This document shows, piece by piece, positions 25,609 through 32,380 of a DNA stretch of 42,510 nt. Under the pieces are notes generated by a model, which was not told where the DNA came from, did no database searches, and worked only from the letters and a program-made list of their open reading frames with translations. Source of the stretch: JAFDZW01 sp038229915 (GTDB lineage Bacteria; Bacteroidota; Ignavibacteria; Palsa-1295); assembly GCA_038229915.1 (NCBI GenBank), contig JBBRNY010000011.1:1-42510 (forward strand). The letters run 5' to 3'. A program made the position numbers and the translations under genes. Numbering within the stretch: the stretch's first letter is position 1; the number at the start of each line of letters is the position of its first letter.

Positions 25609-25706
25609 CCCAGGACTCACGTCCTGGGCAAAATAGTATCGTCCCTACGGTACTGAATCATTTCTCGTAGAGAAAATATTACTTAGCCCAGGACGTGAGT
25701 CCTGGG
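25609..25706 (+). repeat. R element copy 1 (four-hairpin palindromic element)
   Basis: Outer arm CCCAGGAC-TCAC-GTCCTGGG, two inner hairpins, then the mirror arm CCCAGGAC-GTGA-GTCCTGGG, so the two outer arms form a perfect 21-bp inverted repeat. In this copy the first inner hairpin is degenerate (GTCCC-TACG-GTAC, one base short). The second is TTTCTC-GTA-GAGAAA. It sits between the CIRCE site of groES and the GIY-YIG gene. Confidence 0.95.
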
Positions 25707-25782
25707 GATTTATTAGGGAGGAGCTTTTCGATTAAGGATTTTCAGGGGATAATTCTTGCGAATTTTGCCTTTTCATTGCAAA

Positions 25783-26709
25783 ATGATAAAATACGAAACC
25801 CAGTTCATTAAAGGAAGCGCCTCAATCGCGGATCTTTTTAAAGAAAAGAATCGCTGTGGTATATATGTCCTCGATTTCGAATCCGGCGAAAAGTATGTTG
25901 GGAAGACAAAAGATGTCGTACAACGTTATTCACAACATCGAAAGACGCATCGTGATATTCAGGCAATCAGCTTTCATGAAGCGACTGAAGACAAACTTGA
26001 TTCCATAGAAGTTGAGGCAATCAAATTACTGGAAGCTCAAAGATTTAAACTCAGAAATATTGCTTTGATGTCGGATCCCTATTTCAAAACAGTAGCGGCT
26101 ACGAGGTCAATTGATCTTGTGATGACTCCCAAAGAACAAGAACAATGGCTCAATGGAAAGCAAATCAGAGAGAAAAATGCTGAGCGGCGTATTAATACGA
26201 AACAGCGAGAGAAGTATGACCTTCGAATAAAGAAACTAGAGAAAAAAGTTTTTTTTAATCCCTTTATTGATGTGCTTCGTACCTATTTTGAGATAGGTAT
26301 TCCATATCCTGAACGAACTGAATATTCATCATATTCAGTCACTTGTTTGCCGGCGCCTCGAGTTTACTCTCGAATAAATATTAACATGCAGGAAATATTC
26401 ACAGCTTTTGAGATTGATGAATTTTTAGGCATCTCTCTTCATGTTGCAAAAAGTCCCTTAAAATCTGAATTAGCATCGTTAAAACGAAAATACACTGGAC
26501 TTGTAGTTAGAGATCATAAATACAAACCTGGTGGTGATGACCAAATATGTTTATCATTCCCATATAATTCTGAGTTAAAATCCTTTCTCAAAGAACCAGC
26601 TATATCAATTGCAATTCGCACTATGAATCTTCGTCTTATGAGACGCGGGGCTAATATATACAGTGCTTCACATTGCCCTCAACTGGTTGATCTCGTACTT
26701 AACTCTTAA
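25783..26709 (+). CDS. GIY-YIG endonuclease-domain protein
   Basis: About 308 residues from the ATG at 25783; a TTG nine codons upstream is possible. A GIY-YIG domain occupies residues 24-90: CGIYVLDFESGEKYVGKT, with Gly26-Ile-Tyr28, Tyr38-Val-Gly40 and the catalytic-type Arg48, then an IEVEAIKLLEAQRFKLRN region with candidate Glu. From about 120 there is a charged coiled segment (KQIREKNAERRINTKQREKYD) and an unrecognised C-terminal region to residue 308. The family cuts DNA in repair, restriction or homing enzymes; this protein's target is unknown. It is AT-rich compared with the nuo region and is flanked by R elements 1 and 2, so transfer is plausible. Confidence 0.8.
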   Translation: MIKYETQFIKGSASIADLFKEKNRCGIYVLDFESGEKYVGKTKDVVQRYSQHRKTHRDIQAISFHEATEDKLDSIEVEAIKLLEAQRFKLRNIALMSDPYFKTVAATRSIDLVMTPKEQEQWLNGKQIREKNAERRINTKQREKYDLRIKKLEKKVFFNPFIDVLRTYFEIGIPYPERTEYSSYSVTCLPAPRVYSRININMQEIFTAFEIDEFLGISLHVAKSPLKSELASLKRKYTGLVVRDHKYKPGGDDQICLSFPYNSELKSFLKEPAISIAIRTMNLRLMRRGANIYSASHCPQLVDLVLNS

Positions 26710-26793
26710 ATCCCATCCTTCATACTCGTGAGGTCGCGAAGCAGGGGTGAAAGGAGAGGATTAAAAATTGCGATACTCCTCATCCCATGTTGT

Positions 26794-26892
26794 CCCAGGA
26801 CTCACGTCCTGGGCAAAATAATATCGTCCCTTACGGGACTGAATGATTTCTCGTAGAGAAAATACTACTTAGCCCAGGACGTGAGTCCTGGG
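26794..26892 (+). repeat. R element copy 2
   Basis: Full 99-bp copy. Inner hairpins GTCCC-TTAC-GGGAC and TTTCTC-GTA-GAGAAA are intact, and both outer arms are perfect. It ends 15 bp before the transposase stop codon. Confidence 0.96.
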
Positions 26893-26907
26893 GACTCTGG
26901 GAAAGAT

Positions 26908-27360
26908 TCATCCCAACACATGCTTCTCATCAAATTCAATATTATTTAATTTCAAAAATTCGATATATTCATCTTTGAAGGTTTTGGTTTTATGATGCTC
27001 TTCCTGATTCATAATATATTTCTGGACTTTTGTGATCATCGAACTCGATACGCTGAATGCGCTATATCCTTCTTGCAATTCAAAATCTTTCAACTCAGGA
27101 TATGTTTCCGATAACCATTTGGAAGAATTAGTTTTGATCGCCTGCGCAGCCTTTGCAACCGTCATGGTCGAAGGAATCGCGACAAGAACGTGGCAATGAT
27201 CCTCATATCCGCCAACGGCCATCGGCTGCATATCTTTATTACGAATAATCGTGGCAATATATTTCCAAAGCGTTTCCCGAATTTCCGGACGAAGATTCTT
27301 CGCACGAAATTTCGTGCTGAAAATAATATGGATGCAATTGCGAATATATGAATGCGCCAT
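26908..27360 (-). CDS. tnpA: IS200/IS605-like Y1 transposase (REP-associated type)
   Basis: 150 residues from the ATG at 27360 (a start three codons upstream is less likely). The HUH-type nuclease motif His55-Cys-His57 (EDHCHVLVAIP) and the catalytic Tyr115 in VQKYIMNQEEHH are both present, so the enzyme looks intact. The pattern TNSSKWLSETYPEL and the C-terminal EYIEFLKLNNIEFDEKHV are typical of the widespread Bacteroidota IS200-like group. Such enzymes cut and paste single-stranded DNA at hairpin ends and are known partners of REP sequences in the RAYT group. The gene runs against its neighbours and is bracketed by R copies 2 and 3. Confidence 0.92.
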   Translation of the reverse strand: MAHSYIRNCIHIIFSTKFRAKNLRPEIRETLWKYIATIIRNKDMQPMAVGGYEDHCHVLVAIPSTMTVAKAAQAIKTNSSKWLSETYPELKDFELQEGYSAFSVSSSMITKVQKYIMNQEEHHKTKTFKDEYIEFLKLNNIEFDEKHVLG

Positions 27361-27385
27361 AATTTGCAAATATACAATAAATATT

Positions 27386-27483
27386 CCCAGGACTCACGTC
27401 CTGGGCAAAATAATGTCGTCCCTTCGGGACTAAATTATTTCTCGTAGAGAAAATATTACTTAGCCCAGGACGTGAGTCTTGGG
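27386..27483 (+). repeat. R element copy 3
   Basis: 98 bp. The first inner hairpin has a shortened loop (GTCCC-TTC-GGGAC). The right outer arm has GTCTTGGG for GTCCTGGG, which still pairs as a G-U wobble. It lies just upstream of the transposase start codon. Confidence 0.95.
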
Positions 27484-27600
27484 GGACGGATTATAATTAG
27501 TGTTCGTGAAGATTCTCATTTTTGGATAAGCAACTATCAGTCTTTGTGTGGGTTATTTACTATGAGTACTATTACGATACTTAATAATTAACCCTTTTTT

Positions 27601-28791
27601 ATGAAACACTTTTTCTATTCCTTTTTTCTACTGTTTGTTTCTGTTTCGATTGCACAGAGTCAGTCGTGGAAGCAAATGACTTCGTTTCCGGGCGGTGGTG
27701 TGAGCGGTTTGCTTTCATTTACTGTAAATGACACTGCATATATCGGTGGTGATGGAGTAAATATCTATCGCTTCGATCCGATCGGTATGAAGTGGTCGAG
27801 TTTTGTAAAAATCCCGACCGGCAACTGGAGGTTTTATGGCGTAAGTTTTGGAATTAATGGCAAAGGCTATATCGGAATGGGTGTTCCATCGTCTGGTGCA
27901 CTCTATAATGATCTATGGGAAATTGATTTGACCACCAAAAAATGGACTCAGAAAGCAAGTTTTCCTCTTACAGGTCGTGACGGAATGATCGCATTCGTTG
28001 CAGACGGCAAAGCCTATATTGGCGGTGGTGCTGACACCTCATTTGTCTATAGCGATTTTTATGAATTCGACCCAATCGCAAATACCTGGACCGAACGTGC
28101 ACCCTTACCGATGGGTCCGCTGGTGTTTGGCTCAACATTTACCATCAAAGGCTATGGATGTGTCGTCGGGGGCAGCCAAAATGGAGGTTCCAATTTCTCC
28201 CATTCATTGTATCAGTATGACCATATTCATGATGTCTGGAAGCAACTTGCAGATTTTCCGGGCGCTGAACGTCAGTACGGAACCGCGTTTAATATCAATG
28301 GTAAAGGATATTATGGTTTAGGAGGAACAACGTTTGGTGACACCTTCAACGATATTTTTGAATATGAACCGGCGACAAATGCATGGATGGGTTATGCAAC
28401 TTTGCCTGCTAATGGACGAAATTTTGCGACGGCCGTGAGTTTAGTCGGGAAAGTATATCTTGGGACCGGAAGTAATTATAGCACCACCACCCTTTTCTAT
28501 AAAGATTGGTGGGAGCTCGACCCTGCGGGCGTTGCTTCGGTATCGCAATATCAAGAATCAAATCAACTCTTGCTCTATCCAAACCCTGTTGCCACAGCAT
28601 TTACACTCGTTGGTGCTGATGTATTACATTCTACGACTATGCAAGTACACGACATCACAGGAAAAACACTGTTAGATTTTAAGCCGTCGCTAAATAATCA
28701 TTATGATATTTCATCTCTGCCTCGGGGTGAATATATTCTTTCACTATCAGATGAAAGCAAGCATCAAACAATAAAATTTGTGAAGCAGTAA
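27601..28791 (+). CDS. Secreted Kelch-repeat protein with type IX sorting domain
   Basis: A 396-residue protein. The signal peptide is at residues 1-20 (FFYSFFLLFVSVSIAQS). Six diverged Kelch-type blades follow to about residue 300, each with F-x-I-N-G-K-(A/G)-Y-I-G-x-G and W-x strands (for example GVSFGINGKGYIGMG and AFVADGKAYIGGG). The last 75 residues form a type A Por sorting domain (LLLYPNPVATAFTL, VHDITGKTLLDF, SLPRGEYILSL, TIKFVKQ end). It is therefore exported and cell-surface attached or released by type IX secretion. The blades are more diverged than those of the gene at 74, so it is a separate family member. It lies between R copies 3 and 4. Confidence 0.9.
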   Translation: MKHFFYSFFLLFVSVSIAQSQSWKQMTSFPGGGVSGLLSFTVNDTAYIGGDGVNIYRFDPIGMKWSSFVKIPTGNWRFYGVSFGINGKGYIGMGVPSSGALYNDLWEIDLTTKKWTQKASFPLTGRDGMIAFVADGKAYIGGGADTSFVYSDFYEFDPIANTWTERAPLPMGPLVFGSTFTIKGYGCVVGGSQNGGSNFSHSLYQYDHIHDVWKQLADFPGAERQYGTAFNINGKGYYGLGGTTFGDTFNDIFEYEPATNAWMGYATLPANGRNFATAVSLVGKVYLGTGSNYSTTTLFYKDWWELDPAGVASVSQYQESNQLLLYPNPVATAFTLVGADVLHSTTMQVHDITGKTLLDFKPSLNNHYDISSLPRGEYILSLSDESKHQTIKFVKQ

Positions 28792-28809
28792 TACGTTTCT
28801 CAATGCAGT

Positions 28810-28908
28810 CCCAGGACTCACGTCCTGGGCAAAATAATATCGTCCCTGACGGGACTGGATCATTTCTCGCAGAGAAAATAATTTTTAGCCCAGGACGTTA
28901 GTCCTGGG
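28810..28908 (+). repeat. R element copy 4
   Basis: 99 bp. Inner loops are altered (GTCCC-TGAC-GGGAC and TTTCTC-GCA-GAGAAA) while the stems are kept. The right outer arm loop is GTTA instead of GTGA. It ends 18 bp before the cbpA start codon, so it must be in the leader or promoter of that gene. Confidence 0.95.
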
Positions 28909-28926
28909 ACAATTGTTGCATGTCCT

Positions 28927-29868
28927 ATGGAATTCATTGACTATTATAAAAAACTCGGGCTCGATAGCAGCGCCAGTGCTGAGGATATCAAAAAGGCGTA
29001 TCGCAAGTTGGCGCGAAAGCTCCATCCTGATCTGAACCCAAATGATGCTTCGGCGAAACAGAAATTTCAGGAGATCAATGAGGCGAACGAAGTGCTCAGC
29101 GATCCGGAAAAACGTAAGAAGTATGACCAACATGGTAAAGATTGGAAGTACGCCGATGAAATAGAAAAGCAAAAAGCTGCACAACAAAGTCAAAATCAAA
29201 GACGCCAAAGTAGTGGTGGCGGTGGTGGTCAGCAATATAGTTATGCTTCGGGTGATGAAGGTGCAGATTTTTCGGAGTTTTTTTCTTCGATGTTTGGCGG
29301 TGGTGGCGGAGCGCAAAGTTTTTCATCGCAATCGCGCCAAAATAAATTTCGCGGACAAGACTACAATGCTGAGATGACCGTCAAACTTGCCGATGTGTTT
29401 CTCACGCATAAGCAGGATGTCGTCATTAATAATAGAACTCTGAAGATCACCGTTTCGGCAGGAATCGAGAACGGCCAGAAGCTTGTCTTGCAAGGGCAAG
29501 GTGGAGTCGGCGTTAATGGCGGACCAAATGGTGATCTCTTCATCACCTTTATCGTCGAAAACGATCCGAGATTTAAACGCCTGGGAAGTGATCTCCACAC
29601 GACGGTCGAGATAGATATTTATACGGCAATATTAGGTGGCGAAGTAACGCTCGAAACGCTTAATGGCAAAGTGAAACTCAAAATAAAACCTGAAACCCAG
29701 AACGGCACAGAAGCAAAGCTCAAAGGAATGGGAATGCCGGTCTATAAAAAAGACGGGCAATTTGGCGATCTCTATGTAAAGTATCTTGTGAAAATTCCGG
29801 TGAACTTGTCGCCAAAAGAAAAAGAATTGTTCGAGGAATTAGCTAAACTTGATGGAGGGAAGAAGTAA
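28927..29868 (+). CDS. cbpA: DnaJ-like co-chaperone, CbpA type
   Basis: A 313-residue J-domain protein. The J domain is at residues 5-70 with His33-Pro-Asp35 in KLHPDLNP and a G-rich linker (GGGGGQQY, SSMFGGGGGAQ) to about residue 130. There is no zinc-finger CxxCxGxG region, so it is type B/CbpA, not DnaJ. The C-terminal substrate-binding domain includes VKLADVFLTHKQDVVINNR, LVLQGQGGVG and LKGMGMPVYKKDGQFGDLYVKY. It helps DnaK and may also bind DNA. It shares a TAATG overlap with the next gene, which fits a CbpA-CbpM pair. Confidence 0.93.
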   Translation: MEFIDYYKKLGLDSSASAEDIKKAYRKLARKLHPDLNPNDASAKQKFQEINEANEVLSDPEKRKKYDQHGKDWKYADEIEKQKAAQQSQNQRRQSSGGGGGQQYSYASGDEGADFSEFFSSMFGGGGGAQSFSSQSRQNKFRGQDYNAEMTVKLADVFLTHKQDVVINNRTLKITVSAGIENGQKLVLQGQGGVGVNGGPNGDLFITFIVENDPRFKRLGSDLHTTVEIDIYTAILGGEVTLETLNGKVKLKIKPETQNGTEAKLKGMGMPVYKKDGQFGDLYVKYLVKIPVNLSPKEKELFEELAKLDGGKK

Positions 29869-30155
29869 TGGAACAAAAATTAATACCTCTTTCCGAATGC
29901 ACCATTCATCTCGGCATTGACACAGCCTTCGTTCTCACACTTGAAGAACATGGGCTGATAGAGACGGTTGTGGTCGAGCAAACTATGTTCATCGAGGTCG
30001 TGCAACTAACTCGGCTCGAAAAATTTGTGCGCCTCTTTACTGATCTCGAAATAAATATTGAAGGCATCGAGGCGATCAGTCATCTGCTCGAACGTATCGA
30101 AGCGATGCAAACGGAGTTGGCGTTATTGCAAAACAGGTTGCGATGGTACGAATAA
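29868..30155 (+). CDS. cbpM: CbpM-like chaperone modulator
   Basis: 95 residues, starting on the overlapping ATG of cbpA (TAATG), so translationally coupled. It is a small helical protein whose N-terminus (LIPLSECTIHLGI) and C-terminus (IEGIEAISHLLERIEAMQTELALLQNRLRWYE) match the MerR-like plus coiled-coil layout of CbpM. CbpM binds the J domain of CbpA and blocks its activity. No signal or membrane segment. Position next to cbpA is strong support; sequence identity to E. coli CbpM appears low. Confidence 0.85.
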   Translation: MEQKLIPLSECTIHLGIDTAFVLTLEEHGLIETVVVEQTMFIEVVQLTRLEKFVRLFTDLEINIEGIEAISHLLERIEAMQTELALLQNRLRWYE

Positions 30156-30174
30156 AATTGAATGCGTCCCAGGT

Positions 30175-30273
30175 CCCAGGACTCACGTCCTGGGCAAAAT
30201 AATGTCGTCCCTTACGGGACTGAATCATTTCTCGTAGAGAAAATATTACTTAGCCCAGGACGTGAGTCCTGGG
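30175..30273 (+). repeat. R element copy 5
   Basis: Full 99-bp copy with perfect arms and loops. It is preceded by an extra fragment of the left end (a GTCCCAG remnant at about 30167-30173), as if a copy had been inserted next to or onto an older end. It lies just after cbpM and just before the terminator at 30283. Confidence 0.96.
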
Positions 30274-30282
30274 GACGATTAT

Positions 30283-30313
30283 AAAAAAAGCCCGCTATGT
30301 AGCGGGCTTTTTT
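30283..30313. terminator. Intrinsic terminator (cbpAM / lipoprotein)
   Basis: AAAAAAGCCCGCT and AGCGGGCTTTTTT pair around ATGT. It has T-runs on both strands, so it can serve cbpAM on the plus strand and the convergent lipoprotein gene on the minus strand. Confidence 0.9.
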
Positions 30314-30330
30314 ACAACAGAAAAAATTAA

Positions 30331-30927
30331 TTATTTCTTCTTCATTTCGTCTTTGCCCATTGGTGCTCCTGGTGGTGGAGGTGGCGGCATCATTCCGCTA
30401 TGGTCGCCGCCCGGAGGAGGTGGCATCATACCGAGCTGCATCATCATTTTTGCAGCATCGAATACTCCCCAATGTTCAACAAATTTGCCATTTTCCCAGC
30501 GCATTTGGTCAATCCCGCCAACATCAGATATCTTTTTGTTGGTTGGCGGCATTCCCATCATTGCACCTGAGTTTGTGCCTGATACTTTAGAGCGAACGGT
30601 GAGTACATCGCCGTCCACACGCATATCTTCAATAGTAGATTTCATATCTGGGTAAGCTGCCTTCATCATTGAAGCCATATCCTTTAGGCCTGCGATACCT
30701 GGCTTTTGGCCCGGCATAGCATCATGATCTACCGAGTTGGCAGAGACATATTTGTCAAATTCATCAACTTTGCCCGCGTCACAAGCTTCAGACATCGCTT
30801 TATAGGCTGTTTTCATCGAATCAGCTTTGGCATTGTTGGCTGTAGCCATGCCATCGCCGCCCTTTTTGCCACAACTTGCCAACAGCAAGGTGGCACAAAC
30901 ACATGAAATAAGTATACGAGTAGTCAT
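30331..30927 (-). CDS. Ester cyclase/SnoaL-like lipoprotein
   Basis: About 198 residues from the ATG at 30927. The lipoprotein signal is clear (ILISCVCATLLLASCGKK; lipobox LLASC). The mature domain at about residues 38-160 has the SnoaL-like pattern: YKAMSEACDAGKVDEFDKYVS, then VDHD, GIAGLKDMASMMKAAYPDMKSTIEDM, a VGGIDQMRWENGKFVEHWGVFD end. SnoaL-like folds bind small hydrophobic ligands; no substrate can be named. The C-terminus is a Met/Pro/Gly-rich tail (MMPPPPGGD, PPPPPPGAP) ending in KKK. It is divergent from the truncated haemoglobin gene; both lipoproteins have CGKK directly after the lipid-carrying Cys. Confidence 0.82.
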   Translation of the reverse strand: MTTRILISCVCATLLLASCGKKGGDGMATANNAKADSMKTAYKAMSEACDAGKVDEFDKYVSANSVDHDAMPGQKPGIAGLKDMASMMKAAYPDMKSTIEDMRVDGDVLTVRSKVSGTNSGAMMGMPPTNKKISDVGGIDQMRWENGKFVEHWGVFDAAKMMMQLGMMPPPPGGDHSGMMPPPPPPGAPMGKDEMKKK

Positions 30928-31076
30928 TGTCAATTAGATGGTTTTAGTGAAATTCAAGTACGAATATACGACTTTTTTTGGGATATCCCTCAAAGTCGAG
31001 GAATGGTTATAAAGTCGCTATCTGGGGACCAAATATTACCAAATCATGAAATTGATTATAGTGGTAAAAAATATCG

Positions 31077-31084
31077 TAAATTTG
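31077..31084 (+). promoter_or_regulatory. Possible -7 box for the haemoglobin gene
   Basis: TAAATTTG matches TAnnTTTG. A TTG at 31052-31054 lies 22 bp upstream, slightly long. An 8-bp hairpin (31089-31114) follows. A start site near 31090 would favour a haemoglobin start codon downstream of it, such as GTG 31147. Confidence 0.4.
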
Positions 31085-31146
31085 TATCGCAAACACATCC
31101 AATTGGGTGTTTGCAATGTTTAATAAGTTTACACCATTGGCTTGGT

Positions 31147-31659
31147 GTGTCACCTTATTTTCACAATCTAATTCTTGTTCCTATAAAACTTCGCGCACTG
31201 TTTTTAAGCGTTTGTACGCTTGCAATCGTATTTACGCTCACCTCATGCGGTAAAAAAGATACAACTGGTGATATGATGAAGAAGGATTCGGCTATGTCAG
31301 CTAAGGCACCGGCTCCGGCACGTAAAACACTCTACGAACGCCTCGGTGGCCGTGTTGTTATCAAATTGATTGTCGACACATTCATCTCCCATGTAGTCAG
31401 TGATAAACGCAACACCAAATTTAGTGCAAAAGCAAACTTCCCACACATCAAACTGTGGCTAGTCGAGCAGATCAGTGCTTCAACCGGCGGACCGGTCAAC
31501 ACTCTCAAAGATAAGGAGACCACTCATCATGATGCGGATACCAGTGATAGAGCTTTCGGCAAAGTGGTCGGTCTGGTAGAAAATTTGATAAAGGCACTTA
31601 ATGACTACAAAATACCTCAATCAGAGCAGAAAGAGCTGATTGGAATACTAGGGCAATAG
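31147..31659 (+). CDS. Lipoprotein group 1 truncated haemoglobin
   Basis: About 170 residues from GTG 31147. The in-frame ATG at 31003 would place 48 extra residues before the signal and would start upstream of the likely promoter; TTG 31111 is another option. The signal is ALFLSVCTLAIVFTLTSC (lipobox LTSC). A haemoglobin domain follows: TLYERLGGRVVIKLIVDTFISHVVSDKRNTKFSAKANF, the KLWLVEQISASTGGPVNTL stretch with the usual GGP, and the proximal-type His in TTHHDA, then LVENLIKALNDYKIPQSEQKELIGILG. Group 1 members bind oxygen or nitric oxide. A membrane-anchored periplasmic form could handle NO or O2 outside the cytoplasm; this is inference. Confidence 0.85.
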   Translation: MSPYFHNLILVPIKLRALFLSVCTLAIVFTLTSCGKKDTTGDMMKKDSAMSAKAPAPARKTLYERLGGRVVIKLIVDTFISHVVSDKRNTKFSAKANFPHIKLWLVEQISASTGGPVNTLKDKETTHHDADTSDRAFGKVVGLVENLIKALNDYKIPQSEQKELIGILGQ

Positions 31660-31692
31660 CGTCAAACACTAAGTTCTCGAAGCCTCGCAATT

Positions 31693-31741
31693 GGGTGGAA
31701 AGCTGATCGATGATAAATCGAAAAGCTTTTCCACCCTTTTT
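31693..31741 (+). terminator. Intrinsic terminator of the haemoglobin gene
   Basis: GGGTGGAAAGCT and AGCTTTTCCACCC pair with an inner ATCGA-type stem, followed by five T residues. It begins about 34 bp after the stop at 31659. Confidence 0.8.
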
Positions 31742-31934
31742 GCTTTTATAAGCGGTTCTTACAAATATATAACTCCCCTCAAAGAGTGTCCTCAGGCGTC
31801 TATTTGTAAATAGTTTTTGCAACTCACGTAATTTGAATCAATTGCGCATAGATTAAACTTTGGCACCAAAATTGTTTATACCTACTATAGAATCAAGTAC
31901 TGTCTGTTTTAATAAATATTTGGCAGGAGGAGTT

Positions 31935-32303
31935 ATGGTACGCTACATCGCAATTGTTTTTTCGTTAGCACTACTCATCGGCTGTGGTGACCCTAATACC
32001 ATTAATGATAATACCGGCACCCCCGCAGTAGCCATTTATGGGCATATTATTGCGGATAGTTCGCACTCACTTGCTGGTGCTACGATCAATATCGTCGATA
32101 TGAATGAGCGATTGATTACTCAGCCAATCAGCGATGAAAACGGTGACTTTACAGCTGTTGTTGACCCAGGTAAGTATATCATTGTGCCGCAACCGACATT
32201 CGGAAGTGTAAACTATATTCATCCTGAACGCGATACCGTACAACTCTATCTTGAGCATTCGCTTTACGATACGATCTACTATCGCTCACAAGGAAAACAA
32301 TAA
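31935..32303 (+). CDS. Small lipoprotein with carboxypeptidase-regulatory-like domain
   Basis: 122 residues from ATG 31935, chosen because AGGAGGAG lies 5 bp upstream and a lipoprotein signal follows at once (VRYIAIVFSLALLIGC, lipobox LIGC). An upstream in-frame ATG at 31860 would bury the Shine-Dalgarno in the coding region. The mature part has a CarboxypepD_reg-type beta sandwich: VAIYGHIIADSSHSLAGATINIV, SDENGDFTAVVDPGKYII. Such domains are common surface modules in Bacteroidota. The partner is unknown; it is probably a periplasmic or surface protein. Confidence 0.8.
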   Translation: MVRYIAIVFSLALLIGCGDPNTINDNTGTPAVAIYGHIIADSSHSLAGATINIVDMNERLITQPISDENGDFTAVVDPGKYIIVPQPTFGSVNYIHPERDTVQLYLEHSLYDTIYYRSQGKQ

Positions 32304-32314
32304 ATAACTATCAT

Positions 32315-32342
32315 AAAGGAGACACCAATGATAAAGCAATAG
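32315..32342 (+). other. Four-codon mini-ORF with strong Shine-Dalgarno
   Basis: AAAGGAGA at 32315-32322 lies 5 bp before ATG-ATA-AAG-CAA-TAG (32328-32342). The stop codon runs into the terminator stem. It looks like the start of a lost gene, or a tiny leader peptide; it cannot encode a folded protein. Confidence 0.35.
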
Positions 32343-32372
32343 CCCGCCCTCAAACGGCGGGCTTTTTTTTGC
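32341..32372. terminator. Intrinsic terminator
   Basis: AGCCCGCC and GGCGGGCT pair around CTCAAAC, followed by seven or eight T residues. It ends the transcript of the lipoprotein gene at 31935. It is 9 bp from the stop of the convergent NFACT gene, for which it lacks a T-run on the minus strand. Confidence 0.85.
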
Positions 32373-32380
32373 TCTTTTGT

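Larger units (their letters stand above)
26794..27483. mobile_element. R2-tnpA-R3 unit, putative IS200-like composite
   Basis: A Y1 transposase gene with R copies directly on each side (15 bp from the stop codon and 25 bp from the start), in an arrangement like RAYT loci. The arms are palindromes, as recognised by IS200/IS605-type enzymes. No target-site duplication is expected for this class and I see none. Confidence 0.65.

Noticed and set aside
25609..30273. CRISPR array
   Set aside because: The repeats are 98-99 bp, internally palindromic and spaced by 0.5-1.5 kb with genes between; no uniform short spacers and no cas genes.
31003..31146. 48 extra N-terminal residues for the truncated haemoglobin
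   Set aside because: They would precede the lipoprotein signal peptide and start upstream of a plausible promoter; the GTG at 31147 is more consistent.
31762..31769. TATATTTG box on the minus strand after the haemoglobin gene
   Set aside because: It faces only a terminator, has a poor -33 box (spacing 10 bp), and no gene follows; a short antisense RNA is possible but unsupported.
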